Shown here: positions 43,567-53,900 of the stretch, piece after piece
Layout: each line of letters begins with the position of its first letter
Numbering within the stretch: position 1 is the stretch's first letter
Position numbers and translations under genes: made by a program
Notes under the pieces: generated by a model
Databases searched by the model: none
Seen by the model: only the letters and a program-made list of their open reading frames with translations
What the model was told of the DNA's origin: nothing
DNA from: Ilumatobacter coccineus YM16-304
Lineage (GTDB): Bacteria; Actinomycetota; Acidimicrobiia; Acidimicrobiales; Ilumatobacteraceae
Direction: 5' to 3'
Length of the DNA: 64,000 bases
Assembly: GCF_000348785.1 (NCBI RefSeq)
Contig: NC_020520.1
Span: 1,488,001-1,552,000, forward strand

Positions 43567-45255
43567 TCAGCGGTCGAGGAGCGCACTGAAGTCGTCGGGC
43601 ACGAGCGGACGTGAGAAGTGGAAGCCCTGATAGCGATGAGCGTTGCGGACGAGGGCGAGCTGGGCGGCGTCTTCGACACCTTCGGCGGTGATCTGTTTGC
43701 CGAGCATCGTCGCGAACTGGATCAGCGCCTGCAGCAGTTCCTCGTTGCTCGTGGTCGCGCCCTCGCCGCTGACGAACGATCGGTCGATCTTGATCGCGTC
43801 GACCGGGAACTGCCGGAGGTAGCTCAGCGGCGAGTACCCGGTGCCGAAGTCGTCGAGTGCGATCTCGCAGCCGAGGTCGGCGAGTTCTCTGAGCGTTTCG
43901 CCCGCCGCCTTGGGCTCGTGGATCAGGGCGGTCTCGGTGACCTCGATGCACAGCCGGTCGGGTGCGAGCCCGGCTTCGGTGAGCGCGGCGCGCACGGTGT
44001 CGGCGAAGCCCGCTTCGACCAACTGCTGGGCGGCTACGTTGACGCTGACGGTGTCTGGCGCGGTCTCGGGAAACGCTTCGATCCAACGGACGAGTTGCCG
44101 GGTGGCTGCTCCCAGCGCCCACACGCCGATCGGACGGATCAGGCCGGTGACTTCGGCGATCGGCAGGAACTCGCCGGGGTTCACGAGGCCGCGTTCGGGA
44201 TGCTGCCATCGAATGAGTGCCTCGGCGCCGACGACGTCGCCGCTCTCGCAGCTCACGATCGGCTGGTACACGAGTCGCAGTTCGTCGTTGTCGATCGCGT
44301 GGTGCAGATCGGCTTCGAGTGCGATCCGGCTGGCGCAGTCGGCGTGCTCCGACCGGCAGGCGTAGGCGATGCGATCACCGCCGAGCACCTTGGCGCCGTA
44401 CATCGCCCGGTCGGCGGTGGCGATCAGGTCCGACGCGACGACGTCGGGGGTGTCGGCGCGAGCCACGCCGATCGTGGCCGAGGCGAAGACCTCTCGATCG
44501 AGGACTCGGTACGGGGCGCGGCACGCTTCGAGAACGCGCTCGATCACGCTGCCGTCGGCGTCGATCTCGCCGTCGCCCAGCAGCACGACGAACTCGTCGC
44601 CGCTCAGCCGGGCGATCGAGTCGGCGGGACGGAGCACGGAGCGCAGACGCTCGGCGAACTGCACGAGCAGGGCGTCGCCGGCTGCGTGCCCCAGACCGTC
44701 GTTGATCAGCTTGAACCGGTCGATGTCGATGAACAGCACCGTGACGGTCGAGGGTTCGGCTGCCAGTTCGATCAGCGCGTCGGCGATCCGCTGCTCGATC
44801 AGGATGCGGTTGGGGAGCGACGTGAGTTGGTCGTGCATCGCCTGGTGTTCGAGCGAGCGCTGGAGTCGTCGTTGCTCGGTGATGTCGCGGAACGTGACCG
44901 CGAGCCCGTCGCCGAGGCTCACCGACGTCTGGAGGAACCAGTGGTCGTCACCCTGCTTCTCGACGTGGTACTCGATGGTCGCCGGCTCGCCCGACTCGAC
45001 CACGTCGACGTAGCGCTCGAACACCTCCTCGGTGCACGGCATCTCCTCGCGTACCCGTCGACCGATCACGTCGATCGCGGTGCGCTCGATGATCTGCGCT
45101 GCTGCAGGATTGAGAACGCTCCATCGGAAGTCGACGATCTGGTCGCGATCGTCGCGGACGGTTTCGAAGGCCATGATCCCGTCGTGTGAACTGTTGAGTA
45201 CGCCGGTCAACAGCCCTCCCTCATAGTGGTGCTGCGTCACGGTTCGTGAACTCAT
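43567..45255 (-). CDS. PAS-GGDEF-EAL cyclic-di-GMP protein
   Basis: A 562-aa cytosolic signalling protein. PAS-like sensor about 15-128 (LNSSHDGIMAF...FRDITEQRRLQ), GGDEF domain about 135-300 with the active-site loop written SGDEF (218-222), and EAL domain about 310-560 with E345-A-L-I-R349 and DDFGTGYSPL, VDAIKIDRSFV. The EAL residues look intact, so phosphodiesterase activity is likely; SGDEF can still be active. ATG 45255 has AGAAGG close upstream; another ATG at 45273 is possible. It follows the capA-like gene by 115 nt and precedes a cell-wall enzyme, suggesting c-di-GMP input to surface polymer making. Confidence 0.9.
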   Translation of the reverse strand: MSSRTVTQHHYEGGLLTGVLNSSHDGIMAFETVRDDRDQIVDFRWSVLNPAAAQIIERTAIDVIGRRVREEMPCTEEVFERYVDVVESGEPATIEYHVEKQGDDHWFLQTSVSLGDGLAVTFRDITEQRRLQRSLEHQAMHDQLTSLPNRILIEQRIADALIELAAEPSTVTVLFIDIDRFKLINDGLGHAAGDALLVQFAERLRSVLRPADSIARLSGDEFVVLLGDGEIDADGSVIERVLEACRAPYRVLDREVFASATIGVARADTPDVVASDLIATADRAMYGAKVLGGDRIAYACRSEHADCASRIALEADLHHAIDNDELRLVYQPIVSCESGDVVGAEALIRWQHPERGLVNPGEFLPIAEVTGLIRPIGVWALGAATRQLVRWIEAFPETAPDTVSVNVAAQQLVEAGFADTVRAALTEAGLAPDRLCIEVTETALIHEPKAAGETLRELADLGCEIALDDFGTGYSPLSYLRQFPVDAIKIDRSFVSGEGATTSNEELLQALIQFATMLGKQITAEGVEDAAQLALVRNAHRYQGFHFSRPLVPDDFSALLDR

Positions 45256-45370
45256 GGTCCTTCTTCGACTCATGTGGCAGACAACTTGACCGCTCTCGCG
45301 AGAAAACCTGTCGCGTTCGGTCGAACGATGGGCACCGGGACCGGCGGAACCGGGGGGGGAGAGAGAGGGG

Positions 45371-47830
45371 TCAGCAGCCCGACGTGACGATGTCGAACGC
45401 TCCGGGCGACTCGGACCGGGCGAGATCGCCTTCGACCCACACCGCTGACTCCGACGGCGTGGGGCCGCGCCATTCGACGACCTGGACGTTGTCGATGGTG
45501 AGTGCACCACGAAGTGCGGCGGGCACGTCGACGAGCAGTGTCGCCGAGTTCGGTGTGGTGCCGTCGGGGCCGGGTGCGAAGAGTTCGTCGGGCACCTGGA
45601 TGGTGACGTGGTGCCATTCGTCGTCGGCGGGCGCATCGATCGGGAGCGAGACCTCGTTGAGCCGAGCCGATTCGGGGTCAGCCGTCGGGTTGGTGTCGTC
45701 GAAGTGGAACGAGACGAGGCGGATGCTGGGAATCTCGCCGCGATTCCGTTTGACGTCGAGGATGATCTCGTACAGGGCCTCGGTGTCGAGCGGCTTCGCA
45801 TCGGCGTCGAAGAGGCGGTGGCTGCGCACGTCGAAACGAGCGGCGATCTGCGTCGAGGTCTGCGCGTTCGGGTCGGTGAAGAGCGAGAACGCGTCGTCGT
45901 AGTCCTCGCCACTCGCTCCGCTGACGAGATCCCAGCGTTCGCGCACGGTCGAGACCTTCCAGTGCATCGGACGACGCCGCAGACCGTCGGCCGACGCATT
46001 GTCGAAGTGCCCCCAGTCGAAGAGATCGGTACCGATCTGGGTCCCGGCCGGGAGCAGGTCGCTGCGGACGAGCGTGCACGGGGGGAGCGCGGTCGGGCCG
46101 ATTCCGCTGTCGATGATGCGCACGTTCGAGCTCACCCGCGACGTGGTGATGAGCCCGGAGTTGTGTTCGACGATGAATGCTGCTTCCTGCGTGCGGTTGT
46201 TGCCCAGATCGACGTTGCCGTTGCCGTCGGCGTCGGGGTCGGCGGGTTCGAACACACTGCCGACGCGGAGGCCGTCGACACGCTTGCTGGTCGCGTCGAT
46301 CGCCGAGCGGTGGTCGATCATGCGGATGATCTGCTGTGCGACGCGACCGCCGACGGGAACCGGGCGATACCGGTCGAGCATCACGGGCAGGATGCGCGCC
46401 TCGAGCACGCTGGTGCCATCGCTGATGATGCGGAGCATGGCGCTCGGGAAGGTGGCGAGGAAGTCCTGGTCGAAGACGAGGTTGCCGAGGCTGTACGCGA
46501 TGAGCTTGCCGTCGTACCACTCGACGCCCTGCAGGACGTGTGGATGATGGGCGATGACGATGTCGGCGCCGGCGTCGATCGCTCGGTGGGCGATGGTGCG
46601 CACGAACGAGCTGGGGACGTCGGCGAACTGGTAGCCACCGTGCACCTGGACGGTGACGGTGTCGGCGCCGTCGGCGCGGAGTCGAGCGATCTCCGACTCC
46701 ATCTCCGAGCGTGAGTAGGGGGCTGCGCCACCGTGGTCGCGTCGGGCGACCCAGTCCTGCAGCTCCGGATAGACGCCGATGACGGCGCTCCAGAAGTCGC
46801 CGAGGACGGCCTCGCCGAGCTCGTCCTCCCACTCGTCGTAGATCGTCCACACGTCGCCGATGCGCCGTTCGTCGACCTTGACGACGAGGGGGTCGCCGTC
46901 GTCGTTCTCGAGCGCGGTCTCGGTGTAGCCGAAACTGCGCAGCTCGTACTGCCAGGCTTCCGATTCGGGCAGATCGATCGGGATCTCGTCGTCGCCGTCG
47001 GGGAGCTGGTCGTTGACGAAGCTGCCGTTGACGGTGGTGAACGAGATGGTTCCGACGGTGTGCTCGCCGACGCGACTCAGTGTGCCGCGGACGGCTTCTT
47101 CGCGGGTGTGGCCTGCTCCGACATGGGCCATCCCGGCGTCGTCGAGAATCGAGAGCGTGCTCTCGGTGCCGACGTCGCCCCAGTCGTAGGCGTGGTTGTT
47201 GCCGAGCGTGACGAGGTCGACCCCCATCTCGTCGAGCGCCTCGGTGATGTACGGCGTCGACTGGAGGAGGAATCGTTTCGCGACGAGGGCTTGCTCGTCG
47301 GGCAGTTCGCCGACGACGGTCTCGAGGTTGACGACGGTCCAGTCGGCCGCGCTCGACAGCGGGCCGAGGTCGTCGACGACGGCTCGCGCGGAGTCGGCGT
47401 CGGTCACGAGCGGGCCGCTCGCTTCGGGGTCGAGGTAGCGACGACCGAGCATGACGTCGCCGCCGAAGTGCATCGACACTCGCTCGGTTCCGTCGTCGGC
47501 GAGCCGGTCCCAGAGGTGCACCGTCGTCACGCCGTCGGAGGGGTCGAGCACCACCGGTTCGACCAGGGTGTCTCGAGTCGACACGCGCGCGACGACCGGC
47601 GCGGTGATGCTGATCTCGGCTCGACCGTTCGCGTCGGTGGTGATCACGTCGTCGGCGATCGCGATCTGCGCATCGGCGACCGGGGCGCCTTGTTCGTTGC
47701 GGACCACCATGGGGATCACGGCGGGTTCCTCGACGTCGCGAGGTTCGGCCTGCGGGCCGTAAGCGCAGGCGGCGGTGAGCACGGCGAGGCTCGTGACGCA
47801 GCCGAGCAGGCGCGTGATCCGGTGATGCAT
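45371..47830 (-). CDS. capA: CapA/PgsA-type poly-gamma-glutamate protein, giant lipoprotein form
   Basis: An 819-aa exported protein, about twice the usual 380-410 aa. Lipobox LTAAC (C22), an Ig-like/carboxypeptidase-regulatory-like domain about 35-108, then the PGA_cap metallophosphatase-like domain about 113-480 (FGGDVMLGR, VNLETVVG, TLGNNHAYDWG, VQVHGGYQF, IAHHPHVLQGVEWYDGKLIAYSLGNLVFDQ). From about 540 a C-terminal part resembles a carbohydrate-binding jelly roll. CapA/PgsA is needed for polymer export or retention with PgsB and PgsC. It lies 50 nt after the pgsC-like gene. There is no clear ribosome binding site at the ATG. Confidence 0.88.
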   Translation of the reverse strand: MHHRITRLLGCVTSLAVLTAACAYGPQAEPRDVEEPAVIPMVVRNEQGAPVADAQIAIADDVITTDANGRAEISITAPVVARVSTRDTLVEPVVLDPSDGVTTVHLWDRLADDGTERVSMHFGGDVMLGRRYLDPEASGPLVTDADSARAVVDDLGPLSSAADWTVVNLETVVGELPDEQALVAKRFLLQSTPYITEALDEMGVDLVTLGNNHAYDWGDVGTESTLSILDDAGMAHVGAGHTREEAVRGTLSRVGEHTVGTISFTTVNGSFVNDQLPDGDDEIPIDLPESEAWQYELRSFGYTETALENDDGDPLVVKVDERRIGDVWTIYDEWEDELGEAVLGDFWSAVIGVYPELQDWVARRDHGGAAPYSRSEMESEIARLRADGADTVTVQVHGGYQFADVPSSFVRTIAHRAIDAGADIVIAHHPHVLQGVEWYDGKLIAYSLGNLVFDQDFLATFPSAMLRIISDGTSVLEARILPVMLDRYRPVPVGGRVAQQIIRMIDHRSAIDATSKRVDGLRVGSVFEPADPDADGNGNVDLGNNRTQEAAFIVEHNSGLITTSRVSSNVRIIDSGIGPTALPPCTLVRSDLLPAGTQIGTDLFDWGHFDNASADGLRRRPMHWKVSTVRERWDLVSGASGEDYDDAFSLFTDPNAQTSTQIAARFDVRSHRLFDADAKPLDTEALYEIILDVKRNRGEIPSIRLVSFHFDDTNPTADPESARLNEVSLPIDAPADDEWHHVTIQVPDELFAPGPDGTTPNSATLLVDVPAALRGALTIDNVQVVEWRGPTPSESAVWVEGDLARSESPGAFDIVTSGC

Positions 47831-47880
47831 ACGTGTGGTCAATCGGCAGGGCTTGCCGGGTTCTTGAATCGCGGTGGCGC

Positions 47881-49443
47881 TCAGAAGTCGATCAGTGGCT
47901 GCTCCAAGGGGGTGGTCGGGTCGGTTGCTCCAGAGACATCCGATGCAGCGGGTTGTGCCTCCCTGGTTGCTGCATCGGATGTCTCTGAGATCTGGTGGCG
48001 CTCGGCAGGCCGACGCGGGACGCGTCGCATGCCGCGCTGCTCTTCGAGCGCGGTCTCGAGCACGGAGGTGGTGACGTCGTCGATGTACCCGGTGGTCGAC
48101 GAGGCGGTGTCGCCCACGGGACGCTTCGAGAATCGGGCGATCTGTGCCGTGACCCACTCCTCGGCGTCGGCGGCGAAGGCCGGGTGGCGGCGAGCCCAGG
48201 CGTCCCAGGGCGTGTCCCACGCTCCGGCCTCGGTACCGGTGTCGGCGGTGGCATGGGCGAGGGCCAGTCCGGGCGCAGCCGGTGCCTGCGACGGGATCGA
48301 GCGAACGAAGGCGATGACGGTCTTGGGTGCGGCGAGCAGCCGCGAGCCGGTGAGGAGCACGATGCCGCTGAACTGCTTGGCGAACATGATGCAGAACGTC
48401 ACCGTGGCCACGAGCTTCCATCCCGGATGCAGCGGCTCGCCGATCACGCCCGACTGCACCCACCAGGTGGCGGTGACCGAGAACGATCCGGCGAGGACGA
48501 GGCCGATCATCACCCGCAAGGGTGAGGTCCGCTGCGCGTCGTTGGCGATCAGTCCGGGGAGGAGCAGCGGGGTGAGCGCGAGCGAACCGACGCCGAGATG
48601 CTCCTGCCAGTTGGCGTCGAGGAATCGGTCGCCGACCCACAGTCCCGACCAGGCGATCGCCGAGGACACGAGGAGCATCGACGAGAACTTGCGGCGTCCG
48701 AACAGGATCATGTGGTTCATCAGCACCTTGGCGACGATGAGCCAGGTGGCGAGGGCGATGGTGAGCGCCACGACGACCTGCCACGGATCGGCCATGAACA
48801 TGCCGGTGAACGCGGCGCCGACGAACCCGCCGCTGCGCAGGTTGTAGTTGTGCGCAACGGCCCACGAGGCGCCGACCGACAGGGCGACGGCGAAGGGCAA
48901 CCACTCGAGGCTGATCGCGATGTTGCCGAAGCCGCTCACCGGCGACAGATCGTTGACGCCGGGGAGGTCGAGGATGAGGGCCGCGGCGATCGGCGTGGCG
49001 ACGATGCAACCGGCCATGAGGACCGACTTGGTCGTCTTCCACACGCCTTGGCGCGCCATGTCGTGGGCGATCAGCGCCGGGACGATGTACCCGACGCCGA
49101 TGAAGAGCGGAATGTCCCGCTCCCACAGCCATTGGCCCGACGGGGTGATGCGCAGCATGCCGAACTGGATGGTGGTGGAGGTGACGGCGAGGATCGTGAA
49201 CTTCGTCCGGCCGTACAGCAGGAAGTAGCGCCGGAGGAACAGGTTGACGAACGCGTAGGTGATGAACGCGTTGATGAAGGTCGCGAGGATGACCAGTGGG
49301 TGGATGATGAAGACGGCGATGTAGCCGGGCACGACGATCGAGCCGGTCGTGAGGTGTCGCTTCTCGTACATGACCATCGACACGGCGACGCCCAGCACGA
49401 ACGCGAAGCGGATCCACTCGGCCGAGAGCAGATAGTCATGCAT
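47881..49443 (-). CDS. pgsC: PgsC/CapC-type membrane protein with duplicated CapC domain
   Basis: A 520-aa membrane protein; normal PgsC is about 150 aa. Two CapC units are visible: about 10-160 (VVPGYIAVF...RYFLLYGRTKFTILAV...GYIVPALIAHDMARQG) and about 190-345 (FVGAAFTGMF...HMILFGRRKFSSMLLV...LLLPGLIANDAQR). A hydrophilic tail of about 130 residues follows. PgsC pairs with the ligase PgsB in the poly-gamma-glutamate synthase. The gene follows pgsB by 16 nt. The tail-coding DNA contains a 19-bp perfect inverted repeat. Tandem CapC fusion makes two subunits' worth in one chain. Confidence 0.88.
   Translation of the reverse strand: MHDYLLSAEWIRFAFVLGVAVSMVMYEKRHLTTGSIVVPGYIAVFIIHPLVILATFINAFITYAFVNLFLRRYFLLYGRTKFTILAVTSTTIQFGMLRITPSGQWLWERDIPLFIGVGYIVPALIAHDMARQGVWKTTKSVLMAGCIVATPIAAALILDLPGVNDLSPVSGFGNIAISLEWLPFAVALSVGASWAVAHNYNLRSGGFVGAAFTGMFMADPWQVVVALTIALATWLIVAKVLMNHMILFGRRKFSSMLLVSSAIAWSGLWVGDRFLDANWQEHLGVGSLALTPLLLPGLIANDAQRTSPLRVMIGLVLAGSFSVTATWWVQSGVIGEPLHPGWKLVATVTFCIMFAKQFSGIVLLTGSRLLAAPKTVIAFVRSIPSQAPAAPGLALAHATADTGTEAGAWDTPWDAWARRHPAFAADAEEWVTAQIARFSKRPVGDTASSTTGYIDDVTTSVLETALEEQRGMRRVPRRPAERHQISETSDAATREAQPAASDVSGATDPTTPLEQPLIDF
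47931..47987. repeat. 19-bp perfect inverted repeat within the end of pgsC
   Basis: CAGAGACATCCGATGCAGC (47931-47949) and its exact complement (47969-47987) flank a 19-nt loop. Both arms are coding (SETSDAA and AASDVSG in the PgsC tail). It sits about 100-157 nt upstream of the capA start, so the mRNA could fold into a strong stem between the two genes' coding regions. Confidence 0.9.
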
Positions 49444-49459
49444 GAGCAGGGTCCGGCGG

Positions 49460-50767
49460 TCAGGCCGGCTGCTCCGATCCGTTGGCGGCCGGGAGACCGG
49501 CGAGGACGGCGTCGAACTCGTCGTCGAAGTGGGGGAGCCACGGCTCGGCTTCTTCCTCGAAGTACTCGAGCATCTCCTCGGCTTGGTGCGTGTGGATGTT
49601 GACGAACCCCACGACCAGCACGTGGGCGGTCGGTTGCTGGCTGATCATCTGATCGATGATCTCGGTCTGCGTGAACGAGTGCTCGTCGCCAAGGTTGAGG
49701 ATGTTCGCGGGGTCGTAGCCGTTCTGCTTCAGGCGGTCGGTGACGAGTCCCTCGTAGGCGCCGAACGTGACGAGGCGGTCGAAGTCGAGGTCGTTCACGC
49801 CGACGTCGGCGAACTGCACCGCCCGGCGTTCGCGATCGTCGCGGTTGTTCAAGATGCCGACGACGGTGGTGTCGGCGGTCATGAACGGGTCGAGCTTCTG
49901 CATGGCGGCGATCATCGACTCGCGGTCGTTGACCGCGAACAGGTTCGCCCACGTGACCTTCTTGGTGCCGCCGGGCTCACGAGCGATCGGACCCGTGCCG
50001 ATCCGGAGTTCTTTCATGCGCAGCACCCCGGGATCCGGCTCGGCCTTGGCCATGCCGCGCACGGCCACGTCGCGAGGGATGCCGATGATGTCGGCGATGG
50101 CGAGCGCGATCGTGACGTTCTCCTTGAAGGAGATGAAGTCGAACGCGCTGTTCTCCTCGTCGGTCACCTCGTCGGGGTCGGCGACGACGAGCTTGGTGCC
50201 TTTGCTCTCGGCGACCTCGCGCATGATCTCGACGATCTCGGGGTTCTGCTCGGAGGTGACGAGGATGCCGTCGCGTGGGCAGGTGCTGAGCAGTGAGCGG
50301 GCGATCTCGGGAAGCGTCTCGCCCATGACGTCCTGGTGGTCTTCGCGGACGTTGGTGAGCACGCCGATGTTCGACCGGACGATCATCCGTTCCGACACTT
50401 CCTGGTACTCGGGCTTGAGTGCCATGCACTCGATCACCAGGGCGTCGACGTCCTCGGTCACGTAGGCGCGTGCAATCTCGATCTGCTCGAGGATGGTCGG
50501 AGGACCTTTTCGGTTGATGGGTTCGTCGATTCCGTCACGGTTGATCACCGCAGCGAAGGTCCCCGTCGACTTGGCGACGGTGACGAGACCGTGTTCACGG
50601 AGCATCCCCGCGATGATGCGGGCGACGGTCGACTTGCCACGGATCCCGTTGACGTGGATACGCCAGTCGAGTCCGTCGACGAGTCGACGATGCGCGAGTG
50701 TTTCGAGTCTCCAACGGAGAATCAGCGTGACACTGACGAGAACGCCAGCGATCACTATGAGAGGCAC
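49460..50767 (-). CDS. pgsB: PgsB/CapB-type poly-gamma-glutamate synthase ligase
   Basis: A 435-aa Mur-ligase-like amide ligase with one N-terminal membrane anchor (about 3-18). P-loop GIRGKST (41-47), STGTFAAVI, VIECMALKPEYQ, and LTNVREDHQDVMG, the Mur-ligase magnesium and acid-activating regions. It activates gamma-carboxyls with ATP to polymerise glutamate. The start is GTG with AAGGG 3 nt upstream. First gene of a minus-strand pgsB-pgsC-capA operon and divergent from the lamin-tail protein gene, 146 bp away. Confidence 0.92.
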   Translation of the reverse strand: MPLIVIAGVLVSVTLILRWRLETLAHRRLVDGLDWRIHVNGIRGKSTVARIIAGMLREHGLVTVAKSTGTFAAVINRDGIDEPINRKGPPTILEQIEIARAYVTEDVDALVIECMALKPEYQEVSERMIVRSNIGVLTNVREDHQDVMGETLPEIARSLLSTCPRDGILVTSEQNPEIVEIMREVAESKGTKLVVADPDEVTDEENSAFDFISFKENVTIALAIADIIGIPRDVAVRGMAKAEPDPGVLRMKELRIGTGPIAREPGGTKKVTWANLFAVNDRESMIAAMQKLDPFMTADTTVVGILNNRDDRERRAVQFADVGVNDLDFDRLVTFGAYEGLVTDRLKQNGYDPANILNLGDEHSFTQTEIIDQMISQQPTAHVLVVGFVNIHTHQAEEMLEYFEEEAEPWLPHFDDEFDAVLAGLPAANGSEQPA

Positions 50768-50776
50768 ATCCCTTCT

Positions 50777-50788
50777 TCGACATGTCGA
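50777..50788. promoter_or_regulatory. 12-bp palindrome TCGACATGTCGA upstream of pgsB
   Basis: The palindrome lies 9 nt upstream of the pgsB GTG and beside its Shine-Dalgarno sequence, in the divergent pgsB/lamin-tail intergenic region. It may be an operator or a chance short palindrome; no factor is suggested by the sequence. Confidence 0.25.
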
Positions 50789-50913
50789 GAGGCAATCTTG
50801 AGGCGCGCCGACGAAATCGGCGGTCCGGACGCTTCGTTTCTCAATGCTTGGTCAAGGTTGAGAAATTCGGTTTAGCCCCTGCTCAGCGCGACCGAAGACA
50901 GAAACGATCTCTC

Positions 50914-53900
50914 ATGCATCGTGCTGCCCGACTTCCTCTCTCCGTGCTGACCTCGACCGCGGTCGTCATGGCCCTCGCGACCACCGCACTCGGCGCGCCG
51001 AGCGACGATCCGTCACCGGACGACGAGGTGTCGACCGAGAAGCCGGCGGAGCCGGCACCCGAGCCCGACCCAGACACCGAGTCGCCGACCGCCGATCGTG
51101 GCGCCACCGATGTCGAGACCGCTCCACCGCTGCTGTTCCCGCGGCCGACCGAGATCGTGACCGCCGGGCAGATCAGCGATGTGCCGTTCACGCCGCCGGC
51201 TGCTCCGCCGGCCGATGACGACGACATGGCTCAGGCTCGCCGCGTGTCGACGACCCCGGCGCCCGACTTCCTGCCGACGCTGCCGGTCGGCTCGCTGTTC
51301 GACGTCGTCATCACCGAGGTCCACTACAACCCGTCGGCGGTCTACGACTCGCGCGGCGAGTTCTTCGAGATCTACAACGACGGTCTGCTCCCGCTCGACC
51401 TGTCGGGGTGGACCTTCGGCGACGAGATCTACGACAAGCACACGATCAGCTCGCTGACGATCGCCCCGGGCGACTACGCCGTGTTGGCTCGCTTCGGCGA
51501 GTTCGACCGCAACGGCGGCGTGGCTGCCGACTACGTGTACGGCGACTCGGTGCTGCTCTTCAACGTCGGCGACCAGATCGTGCTGCGTGACTCGCTCGGC
51601 TTCGTCGTCGACGTGGTCGACTACAGCCTCGACGAGTTCCCCGACCCCGTCGGCAGCTCGATCTCGCTGGTCGACATCTCGGCCGACAACGCCGACGGTG
51701 ACAACTGGTGCGTATCGACCACGCCGCTCGTCAACGGCGACCACGCGTCGCCCGGTGCTGCCAACCAGTGCGGCCAGTCGCGCGCCTCGCTCGAGATCAC
51801 CGAGATCCTCAACAACCCGGGTCGCACCTCCGACTTCACCGGCGAGTGGTTCGAGATCCACAACACCGGAAACACCACCGTCGACCTGAACGGGTTCGGC
51901 ATCAAGGACGACGATCGCGACTGGTTCACCGTCGACCACTCGGTCGTGGTCGAGCCGGGCGAGCGCGCCATCGCCGGCGTGCTCGACGACCCGGCCCGCA
52001 ACGGCGGCGTCGACGTCGACATCGCCTACGGCGACGCGATGCGCCTGCACAACTCGTTCGACGAACTCGTCATCGTCGACACGCTCGGCATCGAGGTCGA
52101 CGCCGTCCGCTGGGACGACGGCCGCACCTTCCCCGACCCGAACGGTGCATCGATGCACCTCCAGAGCGGTGCGAGCGACAACTCGAACGGCGAGAACTGG
52201 TGCACCTCGGCGCGGCGCTGGGCGACCGGCGACTTCGGCTCGCCTGGTGTGGCGGGCAACTGCACGCCGACCGAGTACCCCGACATCGTCATCACCGAGG
52301 TGATGTTCGATCCGGAGCGCACCTCGCCCGAACGTGCCGGTGAATGGTTCGAGCTCATGAACAACGGGTCCGAGACGGCGGTGCTCGACGGCTTCGTGCT
52401 GCGCACCTACTCGACCCAGCACACCATCGGTGATCTGACGATCGAGCCTGGTGCTCGTGTCGTCGTCGCCTCCGACGGCGATGTCGCCGAGAACGGCGGG
52501 GTTTCGGCCGATTACGTCGTCGGAGGCGATCTTCCGCTCTACAACACGACCTCGACGCTCGAAGTGGTGGCTCCCGACGGGACGCTGCTCGACCGGGTTC
52601 GCTGGACGGCGAGCCTCGGCTTCCCGTTCGGCAAGGGCCACTCGATGGAGGTGCGCGGCGCTGATGTCGACAACCTCCTCGGCCCCAACTGGTGCGCTGC
52701 CACCGACCGGTACGGCGACGGCGACTTCGGTACGCCCGGCACCGCCGGCTCGTGTGACGAGCCGGCGCCGGCTCCGTCGCTGGTCATCAGCGAGATCATG
52801 CGCAACCCGGCAGCGGTGAGCGACATCGTCGGCGAATGGCTCGAGATCCACAACCCGACCGCCGACGCCGTCGACCTCCTCAACTGGAGCATCGGTGACG
52901 AGAGCTCGGAGTATCACGTCATCACCGAGTCGATCGAGATCGAGCCCGGTGGCTACGCCGTGATCGCCCGCAACGCCGACCCGGCCGTGAACGGTGGCGT
53001 CGCCGCCGACTACGCCACCGGTTCGGCCATGGTGCTGCTCAACTCCGGCGACACCGTGGTGATCAACGACCGGTATGGGCAGTTCGTCGACTCGTTCAGC
53101 TGGACCAACAGCGACCTGTTCCCCCGCCCGAACGGCGGAAGCATCGCTCGCACCGACGCCTCGCTGTCGGCGCTCGCACCGGGTGACGACGCCAGCGGCT
53201 GGTGTGCGACCAGCACCCAGTACGGCGACGGCGATCGCGGTACGCCGGGCGCCGCCAACGACTGTGTGGTCGCTCCGAACCACGCGATCGTGATCAACGA
53301 GATCCACCGTGACCCGAAGGCGACGCCTGATGCCCAGGGTGAGTGGATCGAACTGCACAACTCCGGCGATGTCGACATCGACATCAGCGGCTGGACGTTG
53401 CGTGACGACGACGTCGACACGTTCGTGTTCGACACCGACAACCCGGTCGTCGTGCCGGCGGGCGGTTACCTCGTCGCCGGTCGCAACACCGAAGAACTCA
53501 ACGGTGGCATCGAGATCGACGTGCAGTACGGCGTCGAGTTCATCCACTTCAACACGGCCGACGAGGTCGTGCTGCTCGACGACGACCTCGCGGTGATCGA
53601 TCGGGTCGCCTGGACGGCGACCAACGGTTTCCCGAAGGTGTCGGGTGCGACGATGTCGCTGCGCTCCGCCGACCTCAACAACGCCGTGGGCGCCAACTGG
53701 TGCGCTGCCGTGACCGACCAGGGCAACGGCGACCTCGGCACGCCCGGCTCGCAGAACCTGTGTGAACTGCCCGATCCCGGACCGAGCCCGGTGGACCTGT
53801 CGTACTCGATGTTCGCGATCGCCGACGACAGCTGCAGGGGAGAGGTGACGCTCAACGGCTCCGAGATCGTGGTCGGCACCAGGATTCGCTCGAACGACGA

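Noticed and set aside
47931-47987. Insertion-sequence ends or attachment site
   Set aside because: The two arms are only 19 nt apart and fully coding; no transposase or target duplication nearby.
47881-47987. Rho-independent terminator of pgsC
   Set aside because: The hairpin is inside the coding sequence and has no T-run; capA follows on the same strand with 50 nt gap.
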